From: Roseiarcus sp035606915
GTDB taxonomy: Bacteria > Pseudomonadota > Alphaproteobacteria > Rhizobiales > Beijerinckiaceae
Reading direction: 5' to 3'
DNA length: 64,000 bases
NCBI GenBank assembly: GCA_035606915.1
Contig: DATNDU010000057.1
Coordinates: 23,204-87,203 of the forward strand
Part shown: positions 34,270 through 42,948 of the stretch, in pieces
Position numbering within the stretch: position 1 is the stretch's first letter
Layout: each line of letters starts with the position of its first letter
Translations under genes and position numbers: made by a program
The notes under the pieces: generated by a model
The model's input: the letters and a program-made list of their open reading frames with translations, nothing else
Told to the model about the DNA's origin: nothing
Databases searched by the model: none

Positions 34270-34824
34270 ATGCCGCTGATCCGCGAGACGATCGTCGTCA
34301 CCGCCGACGCCAGCGGGCGCGCCCATATCGCGCCGCTCGGTCTCATCGCTGAGGGCGAACACTGGATCATCGCGCCGTTCCGACCGTCGACGACGTTGGA
34401 GAATCTGCGCGCCCGGCCCTTTGCCGTCGCCAATCTCACCGACGATGCGCGTGTTTTCGCGGGCTGTCTGACCGGCCGGCGCGACTGGCCGCTGGTCGCC
34501 GTCGACGCCGGGTTTCGGCTCGCCGAAACGTTGGCGCATTGGCAGCTACAGGTGGTCGAGGTGCGCGAGGATGCGCTGCGCCCGCGTTTTGTCTGCCGAG
34601 TCGCGCATGCGGAGGCGCACGCACCCTTCGGCGGCTTCAATCGCGCCTTCGCGGCCGTGATCGAGGCCGCCGTTCTCACCAGCCGGCTCGATCTGCTGCC
34701 GCGCGCCGAGATCGAAGCCGAGTTCGCGCGCCTGAAGGTCATCGTCGCCAAGACCGCTGGGCCCCGCGAGGCGGAGGCCTTCGGCTGGCTTGAGGCGAGA
34801 GTGGCGGCTGAAGGAGGCGCGTGA
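34270..34824 (+). CDS. DUF447 family flavin-binding-like protein
   Basis: A 184-residue protein with the DUF447 (COG2457-like) pattern: IRETIVVTADASGRAHIAPLG, then FRPSTTLENLRARPFAVANL and DDARVFAGCLTGRRDWPLV. The fold is a split barrel similar to FMN-binding proteins. It occurs in methanogens and in H4MPT-using methylotrophs, but no biochemical role is known to me. It starts one base after the previous stop and overlaps the next start by one base, with AAGGAGG upstream of that start. Confidence 0.8.
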   Translation: MPLIRETIVVTADASGRAHIAPLGLIAEGEHWIIAPFRPSTTLENLRARPFAVANLTDDARVFAGCLTGRRDWPLVAVDAGFRLAETLAHWQLQVVEVREDALRPRFVCRVAHAEAHAPFGGFNRAFAAVIEAAVLTSRLDLLPRAEIEAEFARLKVIVAKTAGPREAEAFGWLEARVAAEGGA

Positions 34825-35495
34825 TGCAGGTGATTCCAGTTCTGGACTTGATCGAGGGGCTCGTGGTGCGCGCCAAAATGGGCGATCGCGACGCTTATCG
34901 GCCCATCGAGTCGCCGCTGTCGGCGACCGCCGATCCCGTCGACGTGACGAGAGGGCTGATGCGGCTCGGCCGCTTCCCGACGCTCTATATCGCCGATCTC
35001 GACGCCATTCGCGGCCGCGGCGACAATTTCGCCGCGCTCGCCCGGCTGCGCCAAGCGTTTGCCGATGTCGAGCTTTGGATCGACAATGGCGCGGCGACGT
35101 CGGCGATGGTCGAGGCGACGCAGCGTTATGGCGTTGCCGTGCTCGGCAGCGAATCGCAAAGCGATGCGACGCTCGTCGCCTCGCGCGCCGACGCGCTGCT
35201 GTCGTTGGATTTCCGTGGCGAAGCGTTTCAGGGGCCGCCGGAGTTGCTGTCGCAGCCGAAGCTGTGGCCGAATCGGGTGATCGTGATGACGCTGCATCGT
35301 ATCGGCGGCGCGACGGGCCCGGATCTTGAGCGCCTGGCGGCGATCCGCGCCCGCGCCGGCGGGCGCCGGATCTACGCGGCGGGCGGCGTCCGCGACGCCG
35401 CCGACCTCGCCGCGCTAAAGGCTGTCGGGGCTGCGGGCGTGCTGGCGGCGAGCGCTTTGCACGACGGCCGCATCGGGCCGGCGGATTGGGCGTAA
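34824..35495 (+). CDS. HisA-like TIM-barrel protein of the cofactor island
   Basis: A 223-residue (beta/alpha)8 protein related to HisA/HisF (COG1411-like), but not a histidine biosynthesis enzyme by context. It starts MQVIPVLDLIEGLVVRAKMG, keeps the phosphate-site pattern (AAGGVRDAADLAALKAVGA) and the mid-barrel ADLDAIRGRGDNF. H4MPT-using methylotrophs and methanogens share this gene; it is sometimes called orf22. It is the last of five overlapping genes and is convergent with prfB (7 bases apart). Confidence 0.8.
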   Translation: MQVIPVLDLIEGLVVRAKMGDRDAYRPIESPLSATADPVDVTRGLMRLGRFPTLYIADLDAIRGRGDNFAALARLRQAFADVELWIDNGAATSAMVEATQRYGVAVLGSESQSDATLVASRADALLSLDFRGEAFQGPPELLSQPKLWPNRVIVMTLHRIGGATGPDLERLAAIRARAGGRRIYAAGGVRDAADLAALKAVGAAGVLAASALHDGRIGPADWA

Positions 35496-35502
35496 CGGGA
35501 AA

Positions 35503-36631
35503 TCAGTCCACGTCCTCGACCTGCGCTGTGCGGCCGCTGAGTTTTTGCGCCAGCGACGCTTCCATGAAATCGTCGAGGCCGCCGTCGAGGACTTCCGACG
35601 GCGTGCCGGAGGTATGGCCGGTGCGCAAGTCCTTGACCATCTGATACGGTTGCAGGACGTAGGAGCGGATCTGATGGCCCCAGCCGATTTCGGTCTTCGA
35701 GGCCGCATCGGCGCTCACCGCCGCTTCGCGTTTCTCAAGCTCCTTTTCGTAAAGCCGTGCGCGCAGCATGTTCCAGGCGGTGGCGCGATTCTTATGCTGC
35801 GAGCGCTCCATCTGGCAGGCGACGACGATGCCGGTCGGCATATGCGTGATACGAACCGCCGACTCGGTCTTGTTGACGTGCTGGCCGCCGGCGCCAGATG
35901 CGCGGTAGGTGTCGATCTTACAATCGCTCTCATTGACGTCGATCACGATGCGATCGTCGACCACGGGATAGACCCATACCGAGGCGAAACTGGTGTGCCG
36001 GCGCGCGTTGGAATCGAACGGCGAAATACGCACGAGGCGATGAACGCCGGATTCCGTCTTCAGCCAGCCATGCGCGTTGTAGCCCTTGACGACGATGGTG
36101 GCGGACTTGACGCCCGCTTCGTCTCCGGCGGTCTCTTCGATCACCTCGACCTCGAAGCCGCGCCGCTCGCCCCAACGCACGTACATGCGCAGCAACATGC
36201 GCGCCCAGTCGCAGCTTTCGGTGCCGCCGGCCCCGGAATGGACCTCCAAATAGCTGTCGTTGGCGTCCGCTTCGCCTGACAACAGCGCCTCAAGCTGGCG
36301 GCGATCGCCTTCCGCCTTCAAGGCGCGCAGCGCGGCGAGGCCTTCCTGCTCGGTCGCCTCGTCGCCTTCGGACTCGCCGAGTTCGACCAGAATCGCGCCG
36401 TCGTCGAGCTCACGCTCGAGCTTCGCCAGGGCACCGAGCCGATCCTCAAGCACAGTGCGCTCGCGCATCAGCTTTTGCGCAGCTTCGGCGTCGTTCCAGA
36501 AATCGGGATGTTCGGATTTGGCGTTCAGTTCGGCGAGGCGGCGCGTCGAAGATTCGACGTCAAAGATGCCTCCTCAGCAGTCCCATGGACTGCTTGATGT
36601 CATGAACCAGAGTCTCGGCTTCAGCGCGCAT
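35503..36631 (-). CDS. prfB: Peptide chain release factor 2 (requires programmed +1 frameshift)
   Basis: RF2 recognises UGA and UAA stops. The 23-codon leader frame (ATG 36631; MRAEAETLVHDIKQSMGLLR) ends in CTT TGA. The main frame resumes one base later at GAC (36561), giving a total of 375 residues, the normal RF2 length. The stop-recognition tripeptide SPF is in RISPFDSNARRH, and the peptidyl-hydrolysis GGQ is in SGAGGQHVNKTESAVRI. In-frame starts inside the main frame (for example 36468) would remove the N-terminal domain and are wrong. Full details of the shift site are in the next entry. Confidence 0.95.
36560..36574 (-). promoter_or_regulatory. prfB: prfB programmed +1 ribosomal frameshift site
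   Basis: Reading the minus strand, an internal Shine-Dalgarno AGGAGG (36574-36569) is followed by CAT and the slippery CTT TGA C. The 3-base spacing is the classic arrangement: the ribosome pauses at UGA when RF2 is low, slips one base forward from CUU to UUU, and continues. This makes RF2 synthesis autoregulated. The stop is TGA at 36562-36560. Confidence 0.93.
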
Positions 36632-36780
36632 GCGATGTCCTCTTGCGCGCCATGTAGAGGACCTGGACGACGGCGCCAAGGGGGCTCAAGCGTCCGCTTT
36701 CAACCGGATACGCGCTTTCAGCAGTCGCCGCGCCGCGCTTTTGCTCGAACACGGCCGCTGCGCTCAACTCCGGCAGGCGG

Positions 36781-37212
36781 CTAACGCACATCGTCCCCCG
36801 GGGCGGCTGGCGGTTCCGCGGCGCCGGCGATGCGTTCGACGAGGTCGAGCACCGTCTTGCGCAGCTTCGGATCCTTGATGGCGGAAAAGGCGCGGTTAAG
36901 TTGCAGACCCTCGGCCGTCGACAGGAAGTCCACGACATAGGCGTTGCCGGGATCCTCGTTGAAGCCGAGCCCCGGCGCTGGACTCGCCGGGGCGCCTTCG
37001 AAAAAGAACGACGGCGGCACTTCGAGCACGCGGGCGAGTTGTTGCAGACGACTGGCGCCGATGCGATTGGCGCCTTTCTCGTATTTCTGCACCTGCTGAA
37101 AAGTCACGTCGAGCGCGCCGGCCAGTTTGCTCTGGCTAAGGCCGACCATCAGCCGGCGCATCCGCACCCGCGCCCCGACATGACGGTCGATAGGGTTTGG
37201 GGTTTTGTTCAT
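36781..37212 (-). CDS. XRE-family HTH transcriptional regulator
   Basis: A 143-residue regulator. A Cro/CI-type helix-turn-helix spans about residues 14-66 (RMRRLMVGLSQSKLAGALDV, then FQQVQKYEKGANRIGASRLQ). A C-terminal region of about 70 residues follows (EGLQLNRAFSAIKDPKLRK). This is a common alphaproteobacterial form, often located next to lnt. ATG 37212 is preferred to an in-frame start at 37251. A perfect palindrome lies 45 bases upstream and could be an autoregulatory site. Confidence 0.8.
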   Translation of the reverse strand: MNKTPNPIDRHVGARVRMRRLMVGLSQSKLAGALDVTFQQVQKYEKGANRIGASRLQQLARVLEVPPSFFFEGAPASPAPGLGFNEDPGNAYVVDFLSTAEGLQLNRAFSAIKDPKLRKTVLDLVERIAGAAEPPAAPGDDVR

Positions 37213-37256
37213 ATCAAGCCGGTCCCCTGCCACGCCCAGGCGAGCCGCCAATTAAC

Positions 37257-37266
37257 GTTACGTAAC
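37257..37266. promoter_or_regulatory. Palindromic candidate operator upstream of XRE gene
   Basis: GTTACGTAAC is a perfect 10-bp palindrome in the 115-base gap between lnt and the XRE gene, 45 bases before the XRE start codon. Placement suits autoregulation by the adjacent regulator, but a 10-bp palindrome can occur by chance. Confidence 0.35.
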
Positions 37267-37327
37267 ATTGCAACCTTTAGCCCATAAACGGCGGCGACGC
37301 AACTTGCCATTGACGAGAGAGGCGCGC

Positions 37328-38956
37328 TTAGGCTGGGGAGCGCCGGCGGCGCGCCAACAGGCAGGCGAGCGCTGCGAGCGCCGTCATTAGCGCCGCCGTT
37401 GCCGCGCCCCAGCGCGCCTGCCAGGTTGGCGGCAAGGCGCCGGGGAGCACGCCGTCGATGACCGCCTCGAAACCGAGCGGCGCGTCCTCGATCACCCGCC
37501 CACGCGCGTCGATGATGGCGGAGATGCCGGTGTTGGCGACGCGCAGCATCGGCAGGCCGAGTTCGATGGCGCGCAGCCGCGCCTGCGAGAAATGCTGGTA
37601 GGGGCCAGCGGTGCGGCCGAACCAGGCGTCGTCGGTCAAGTTGAGGATATAGCCGACATCGGCGGTGTCGCCGACGCGCACCGGCGTCTCGTTGGGGAAA
37701 ATCGCCTCGTAGCAGATCATCGCCAACGCTTCCGGCAACCCGGCGACGCGCAGCACGCGAGGGCCCGCGCCGGCATCGAAGCCGCCCGGCACGTGCACGA
37801 ATTGGGCGACGTGCAGGCGCTCGAACAGCGGCCGCAGCGGCAGATATTCGCCGAACGGCACCAGTTTGTGCTTGTCGTAGCGCTCGGCCTCCAACCCTGT
37901 GCGGTCGAGCACTTCCATTGAATTGAAATAATGGGTCTTCCCGCCGCTTTCCTCGGCCCGCGCCGCGCCCGTGACGAGCACCGCGCCGCCGTGCAGGAAA
38001 TCGGCGATGCGCGCCAGCGCGCCGCGCTCATAAGAGAGGATGAACGGGAACGCCGATTCCGGCCAGAACAGATGCGTGACGTCGGCGACGCCGCTGCGCT
38101 GCGGCGAGGTCGCGCGGTCGGAGAGCTTTAGATAGCCACCGAGAATCGCCGCGCCGTTTTGCGGCGAGAAATCCGCGCCTTGCGCGACATTGGGCTGCAC
38201 CAGCCGCAGCTTCGGGCCTTTGACCGGCGGCGGCGGCGGCTCGTCGACGCGCAGCGCCCCGAAACCGCAGAGCAGGGCCGCGGTCAGCGCCGCCAACAGC
38301 GTCGGCCGCCAGCCCGAGGGCAGCGTCGCCGGCGCGGCGCAGATCGCCACCGTGATGAAGGTCAGGCCATGCAGCCCGACAAAGGCCGCCGCCTGCGCCG
38401 GCCACAGATGCGTCCCGAGCGCCATGCCGAACTCGTTCCAAGGAAAGCCGCTCAGCACATTGGCGCGCACGAACTCCGAGACGGTGAGGCCGACGGCCAG
38501 CGCCAACGGCCGCAGCGCGCCCTGCGGCCAGATGGCGCGCGCCAGCGCGAAGCCGAAGCCCGGAAAGACGCCCAAAAACAGCGGCAGCCCGACAACCCCG
38601 AATGGCAGCGCCCAGAGGAACTGGTCGCCATTGACCAGGAACGCCGCGCCGAGCCACCACAGCCCGGCCAGGAAATAGCCGAAGCCCCACCACCAGCCGA
38701 TTGCGAACGCCGATTTCAACGTCGCCCAGCGCGTCGCCCCGGAGACCGAAGTCTCCGCCGCGCCGTCGATGAGCCAGACGGCGATGGTCATCGGCGCGAT
38801 CATCGCCACCGCGTAGCTGAAGGGCGCCAGCGCCAATCCGCCGATGGCGCCGGCGGCGAAAGCGATCAGCCGGCGCGGCCATCCCCAGGAGAGGATCACC
38901 GCGCTCGCCAGCGCCTCCAGCCGCGCGCCATGAGCAGGCGAAATCGAAGCCGTCAA
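37328..38956 (-). CDS. lnt: Apolipoprotein N-acyltransferase
   Basis: A 542-residue inner-membrane enzyme adding the third acyl chain to lipoproteins. Six to seven N-terminal helices precede the periplasmic carbon-nitrogen hydrolase domain. The catalytic Glu is in LFWPESAFPF, the Lys in YDKHKLVPFGEYLPL, and the Cys in ALAMICYEAIFPNE. The start is TTG 38956, since no ATG occurs before the first helix. A Leu/Ala-rich C-terminal helix anchors the protein. It lies 58 bases after the CorC-like gene on the same strand. Confidence 0.95.
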   Translation of the reverse strand: MTASISPAHGARLEALASAVILSWGWPRRLIAFAAGAIGGLALAPFSYAVAMIAPMTIAVWLIDGAAETSVSGATRWATLKSAFAIGWWWGFGYFLAGLWWLGAAFLVNGDQFLWALPFGVVGLPLFLGVFPGFGFALARAIWPQGALRPLALAVGLTVSEFVRANVLSGFPWNEFGMALGTHLWPAQAAAFVGLHGLTFITVAICAAPATLPSGWRPTLLAALTAALLCGFGALRVDEPPPPPVKGPKLRLVQPNVAQGADFSPQNGAAILGGYLKLSDRATSPQRSGVADVTHLFWPESAFPFILSYERGALARIADFLHGGAVLVTGAARAEESGGKTHYFNSMEVLDRTGLEAERYDKHKLVPFGEYLPLRPLFERLHVAQFVHVPGGFDAGAGPRVLRVAGLPEALAMICYEAIFPNETPVRVGDTADVGYILNLTDDAWFGRTAGPYQHFSQARLRAIELGLPMLRVANTGISAIIDARGRVIEDAPLGFEAVIDGVLPGALPPTWQARWGAATAALMTALAALACLLARRRRSPA

Positions 38957-39014
38957 AGCCGACCGTCCCCCGCCGATTCGTTTCGGCGAGCATGAGGCCG
39001 GAAGAGCCGGCGAT

Positions 39015-39980
39015 TCAAGTCGTTTCCCGCGTCGCAGGCTGCGCCTCGACCGCTGCCGGCGCGGCGACCGGGCCGGGCGGATGGATGCGCACCCGCTTCA
39101 GCCGGCGCGGATCGGCGTCGAGCACCTCGAATTCGAAGCCCTGCGGGCCGGCGACGATCTCGCCACGCACCGGCAGCCGGCCGGCGAGCGCCGCCACCAA
39201 GCCGCCGATGGTGTCGGCCTCCTCGGCCTCTTCGAGGTCTGAAAGGTCGAGTCCGATGGCCTCAGCGACCTCGTCGAGCGGCGCCCGCGCCTCGACGGTG
39301 AATTTCCCGTCGGCCCCGCGCGAAATCTGCTCGCCCTCGGCCTCGTCGTGCTCGTCCTCAATATTGCCGACGATGGTTTCGACGATGTCCTCCATCGAGA
39401 CCAGGCCATCGGTGCCGCCGTATTCGTCGATGACGAGGGCGATATGGATGCGCGAAGCCTGCATCCGCGCCAGCAGGTCGAGCGCCGGCATCGAGGGCGG
39501 GGCGAACAGCACCGGGCGCACCAGCGGCGTTTGCGCCAGCGGCGTGCCCATGTCGAAGGCGCGCTTGCGCTCGTCGGGCGCGGAATCGCTGGCGACGAGG
39601 CCGAAGGTGGGGTCGCTGGCGAGAAAGTCGAGGAAATCGCGGATGTGAATCATGCCGCGGGGGTCATCCAGCGTCTCGTGATAAACCGGCAGGCGCGAAT
39701 GACCGGCGCTGCGAAAGGCGGCGAGCGCCTCGGCGACGGTGGCGTCGAGCGGCAGGGCGATGACGTCGGCGCGCGGCGCCATCACGTCTGCGACGCGCAC
39801 GTCGTGCAGCGACAGCACGTTCTTGAGGATCGAGCGTTCTTTGGGCGAGAAATCGCCGCCCGCGTCGTCCTCCTCCAGCGCCTCCTCAAGGTCGTCGCGC
39901 ACGGAGCCGTTGCTCAAGCCCAGTAGCGCGCGCAGCCGCTCGAACAGGTTGGCGCCCGTCGGGCGCTCGTCCTCGCTCAT
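39015..39980 (-). CDS. CBS-domain/CorC-HlyC domain protein (hemolysin/CorC family)
   Basis: A 321-residue soluble protein. A paired CBS module spans about residues 65-195 (VADVMAPRADVIALPLDATV; LVRPVLFAPPSMPALDLLARM). A C-terminal CorC/HlyC transporter-associated domain (GRLPVRGEIVAGPQGFEFEVLD) follows. It is usually tied to ion efflux or magnesium resistance, although the membrane DUF21 domain is absent, as in E. coli YbeX/CorC. It overlaps ybeY by 4 bases, the standard ybeZ-ybeY-ybeX order. Confidence 0.9.
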   Translation of the reverse strand: MSEDERPTGANLFERLRALLGLSNGSVRDDLEEALEEDDAGGDFSPKERSILKNVLSLHDVRVADVMAPRADVIALPLDATVAEALAAFRSAGHSRLPVYHETLDDPRGMIHIRDFLDFLASDPTFGLVASDSAPDERKRAFDMGTPLAQTPLVRPVLFAPPSMPALDLLARMQASRIHIALVIDEYGGTDGLVSMEDIVETIVGNIEDEHDEAEGEQISRGADGKFTVEARAPLDEVAEAIGLDLSDLEEAEEADTIGGLVAALAGRLPVRGEIVAGPQGFEFEVLDADPRRLKRVRIHPPGPVAAPAAVEAQPATRETT

Positions 39981-40477
39981 GACGCGAGCTCCGCGCCGGC
40001 GTAGGGGTCGGCGACGCCGAGGCGCGCCAGCGCGCGCGCCTCGATCCGCTCCATCGCCTCGGCCTCAGCCGGCGTCTCGTGGTCGAAGCCGAGGAGATGC
40101 AGAAAGCCGTGCGCGACGAGATGGCGGAAATGGTCGGCGAGCGGTTTGCTTTGCGCCGCCGCCTCGCGCTCCAGCGTCTCGAGCGCGACGAGCACGTCGC
40201 CGAGCAGGCGCGCGCCCGCCAGCCGCTCGGCCGGCGCTGCGGGAAAGGAGAGCACGTTGGTCGCCGCGTCCTTGCCGCGCCATTGCTTGTTGAGTTTGCG
40301 GATGCCGGCATCGCCGATAAGATGGATGGTCAGTTCCGCGCCGCGCGCCAAGCTGACGCCAGCCTCCTCCCTGGCCTCCTGGGCCGCCGCCGCCACCGCC
40401 TCGCGCGCCAGCTTGCGCGCCGGCAGCGCCCGCCGCCAGCGCGCTTCACCTTCGACGAATTCAACCCGCGGAGCCAT
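39977..40477 (-). CDS. ybeY: Endoribonuclease YbeY, 16S rRNA maturation
   Basis: A 166-residue metalloendonuclease acting in 16S rRNA 3'-end maturation and ribosome quality control. The zinc motif HxxxHxxGxxH is complete (AHGFLHLLGFDHETP). Conserved NKQWRGKDAATNVLSFP sits just before it. The gene is 2 bases after the PhoH-like gene and overlaps the CorC-like gene, so the three are coupled. Confidence 0.93.
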   Translation of the reverse strand: MAPRVEFVEGEARWRRALPARKLAREAVAAAAQEAREEAGVSLARGAELTIHLIGDAGIRKLNKQWRGKDAATNVLSFPAAPAERLAGARLLGDVLVALETLEREAAAQSKPLADHFRHLVAHGFLHLLGFDHETPAEAEAMERIEARALARLGVADPYAGAELAS

Positions 40478-40479
40478 TG

Positions 40480-41523
40480 TCAGTTTCGGCTTTGCAGCTT
40501 CGGCGCGCTCTCGTAGGCCTCCACTATCTGGCGCACGAGATCGTGGCGCACCACGTCGCCATGCGCGAAGCGGACATGGCCGACGCGGTCGAGGCCGGCC
40601 AGCAGTTCCACCGCCTGGGCTAGGCCCGAGGTCTGGCCGGGCGCGAGGTCGACCTGAGTCGGATCGCCGTTGACCATCATGCGCGAGCCCTCGCCAAGGC
40701 GGGTGAGGAACATTTTCATCTGCATGGCGGTGGCGTTCTGCGCCTCGTCGAGCAGGATCGCCGCCTTGGCGAGGGTGCGACCGCGCATGAAGGCGAGCGG
40801 GGCGATCTCGATCATGCCCGTCTGCAAGCCGCGCTCGACCATGCGGCCGTCCATAAAGTCATAAAGTGCGTCGTAGATCGGGCGCAGATAGGGGTCGACC
40901 TTGTCCTTCATGTCGCCGGGCAGGAAACCGAGCCGTTCGCCCGCCTCCACCGCCGGGCGCGACAGGATGAGCCGCTCGACGACGCCCTGCTCCAAAAGCG
41001 AGACGGCATGGCCGACGGCGAGCCAGGTCTTGCCGGTTCCCGCCGGCCCCTCGGCGAACACCAGTTCGTGCTGGCGCAGCGCCCGCAGATAACGGTCCTG
41101 TGCGGCGTTGCGGGCGCGCACCATGCCACGGCGGCGGGTGCGCAACTCGCCGAACGTCTCGCCCGGCGTCTCGACCTCGGCGGGGAAAAGCGTCTTCTGA
41201 TAGGCAGATTCCTCCAGCGCCCCCTCGACGTCGCCCTCGTCGGCCGCCTGGCCGAGCCGGGCGCGCTGATAAAGCGTCTGCAACACCCGCCGCGCCTGCT
41301 CGCAGGCCTCGCGGGGCCCCCGCACCATCACCTGATTGCCGTTGACATGGGTGGAGACCCCGAGCCTGCGCTCGAGGCGCGCAAGGTTCTGGTCGTATTG
41401 CCCGAACACCAGCGAAACCAGGCGGTTGTCGTCAAAAGCCAGCGTGATCTCGTGCGCCGCGGATTTTTCGGCCTCGCGCTTGAATGGGGCGAGGCGGGTC
41501 ACCGTCGGTTCCGGGCTCTTCAA
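40480..41523 (-). CDS. phoH: PhoH-like ATPase (YbeZ)
   Basis: About 347 residues. An N-terminal KH-like part (EITLAFDDNRLVSLVFG; VNGNQVMVRGPREACEQARR) precedes an ATPase domain with Walker A GPAGTGKTWLAVG and Walker B ILLDEAQNATAMQMKMFL. Partners YbeY in ribosome maturation. TTG 41523 has AGGAG upstream and leaves a 13-base gap to miaB. A TTG at 41553 would overlap miaB and has no ribosome site. Confidence 0.9.
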   Translation of the reverse strand: MKSPEPTVTRLAPFKREAEKSAAHEITLAFDDNRLVSLVFGQYDQNLARLERRLGVSTHVNGNQVMVRGPREACEQARRVLQTLYQRARLGQAADEGDVEGALEESAYQKTLFPAEVETPGETFGELRTRRRGMVRARNAAQDRYLRALRQHELVFAEGPAGTGKTWLAVGHAVSLLEQGVVERLILSRPAVEAGERLGFLPGDMKDKVDPYLRPIYDALYDFMDGRMVERGLQTGMIEIAPLAFMRGRTLAKAAILLDEAQNATAMQMKMFLTRLGEGSRMMVNGDPTQVDLAPGQTSGLAQAVELLAGLDRVGHVRFAHGDVVRHDLVRQIVEAYESAPKLQSRN

Positions 41524-41536
41524 TCGCCGCTCCTGT

Positions 41537-42910
41537 TCATGCCGCCTCGACAAGCCGGCCTTTTAGCGAATTCGGCCTGACGTCGACGATCTCCACTTCC
41601 GTCATTCGCCCGATGCGCTCCGCCGCCGCCTCGGCATGCACGGCCTGCATATAGGGCGAGCGGCCGATGAGCTGACCCTCGTGGCGGCCGGCTTTGTCGA
41701 AAATAACGCCGAAGCGGCGACCGACGCTGGCGCGGTTGAACGCCTGACGCTGGCTTTCCAGCAACGCGAGCAAGCGGGCGTGCCGTTCCTGCATGACCGC
41801 GTCCGGGACCTGATCCCGCGCCTCGGCCGCCGGCGTGCCGGGCCGCGGCGAATATTTGAAGACGAAGGCGGAAGCGAAACCGACCTCGCCGATGAGCGCT
41901 GCCGTCGCCTCGAAATCGGCCTCCGTCTCACCGGGGAAGCCGACGATGAAGTCGGAGGAAAAGGCGATGTCCGGCCGTGTCCGGCGCACACGGGCGAGGA
42001 TGTCGAGATAGGCGGCGGCGTCGTGGCGTCGGTTCATCGCCCGCAGGATGCGGTCCGAACCGGATTGCACGGGCAGATGCAGATGCGGCGCCAGCTTGGG
42101 GTTTTCCGTATGGGCGGCGATGAGTTCGTCGTCCATGTCGTTGGGGTGCGAGGTCGAGTAGCGCAGCCGCTCGACGCCCGCAAGCTCGGCGGCCCGGCGC
42201 AGCAGGGCGGCCAGACCCAGCCCGTCGGCGTCGCGATAGGCGTTGACGTTCTGCCCGATGAGGGTGAATTCGCGCGCCCCGGCGGACGCCAGTCGCTCGA
42301 TTTCGGCCAGGATCTTGCCCGCCGGCCGCGAGACCTCGGCGCCGCGTGTGTAGGGCACGACGCAGAAGGCGCAGAACTTGTCGCAGCCCTCCTGCACGGT
42401 GACGAAGGCCGAGACGCCACGCGACCGCGTCGCCTCCGGCGTCGGCGGCGGCAGCCGCTCGAACTTGTCCTCGACGGCGAATTCGGTGTCGACGACGGCG
42501 CCGTCGGCGCGCAACAGCGCCGGCAAGCGGTGGTAGTTCTGCGGGCCGACGACGACGTCGACCGCGCTTTGCCGGCGCAGAATCTCGCGCCCCTCGGCCT
42601 GGGCGACGCAGCCGGCGACGACGAGCTTGGTCGCCTTGCCCTCGGCGGCCCGCGCCTGCTTGATCTCGCGCGCCTTGCCGAGCTCGGAATAAAGCTTTTC
42701 CGCCGCCTTCTCGCGAATGTGGCAGGTGTTGAAGACGACGAGATCGGCGTCGCCGATCTCGGAGGTCTCGCGGTAACCTTCCGCCACCGCAAGGTCGGTC
42801 ATGCGCTGCGAATCGTAGACGTTCATCTGACAGCCGAACGACTTGACGAACACCCGTTCGCCGCGCGCCCCGGCGGCCTCGGCCGCGTCAGGGGAAACCG
42901 GATGGGACAA
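41537..42910 (-). CDS. miaB: tRNA-2-methylthio-N6-dimethylallyladenosine synthase
   Basis: A 457-residue radical-SAM methylthiotransferase that adds the methylthio group at A37 of tRNAs reading UNN codons. The N-terminal cluster-binding cysteines are in KSFGCQMNVYDSQRM, FNTCHIREKAAEK and VVAGCVAQAEG. The radical SAM CxxxCxxC is GCDKFCAFCVVPYTRG. A C-terminal TRAM domain (GQLIGRSPYMQAVHAEA) is present. It lies upstream of the PhoH-like gene. Confidence 0.95.
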   Translation of the reverse strand: MSHPVSPDAAEAAGARGERVFVKSFGCQMNVYDSQRMTDLAVAEGYRETSEIGDADLVVFNTCHIREKAAEKLYSELGKAREIKQARAAEGKATKLVVAGCVAQAEGREILRRQSAVDVVVGPQNYHRLPALLRADGAVVDTEFAVEDKFERLPPPTPEATRSRGVSAFVTVQEGCDKFCAFCVVPYTRGAEVSRPAGKILAEIERLASAGAREFTLIGQNVNAYRDADGLGLAALLRRAAELAGVERLRYSTSHPNDMDDELIAAHTENPKLAPHLHLPVQSGSDRILRAMNRRHDAAAYLDILARVRRTRPDIAFSSDFIVGFPGETEADFEATAALIGEVGFASAFVFKYSPRPGTPAAEARDQVPDAVMQERHARLLALLESQRQAFNRASVGRRFGVIFDKAGRHEGQLIGRSPYMQAVHAEAAAERIGRMTEVEIVDVRPNSLKGRLVEAA

Positions 42911-42948
42911 AAACCATCGCTCCTTGCAAAAACCCGTCTCGCACGCTT

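Noticed and set aside
33459..35297. A 612-residue minus-strand frame opposite the DUF6513, DUF447 and HisA-like genes
   Set aside because: Arg- and His-rich with no family pattern. It is the antisense shadow of well-supported, overlapping plus-strand genes in G+C-rich DNA.
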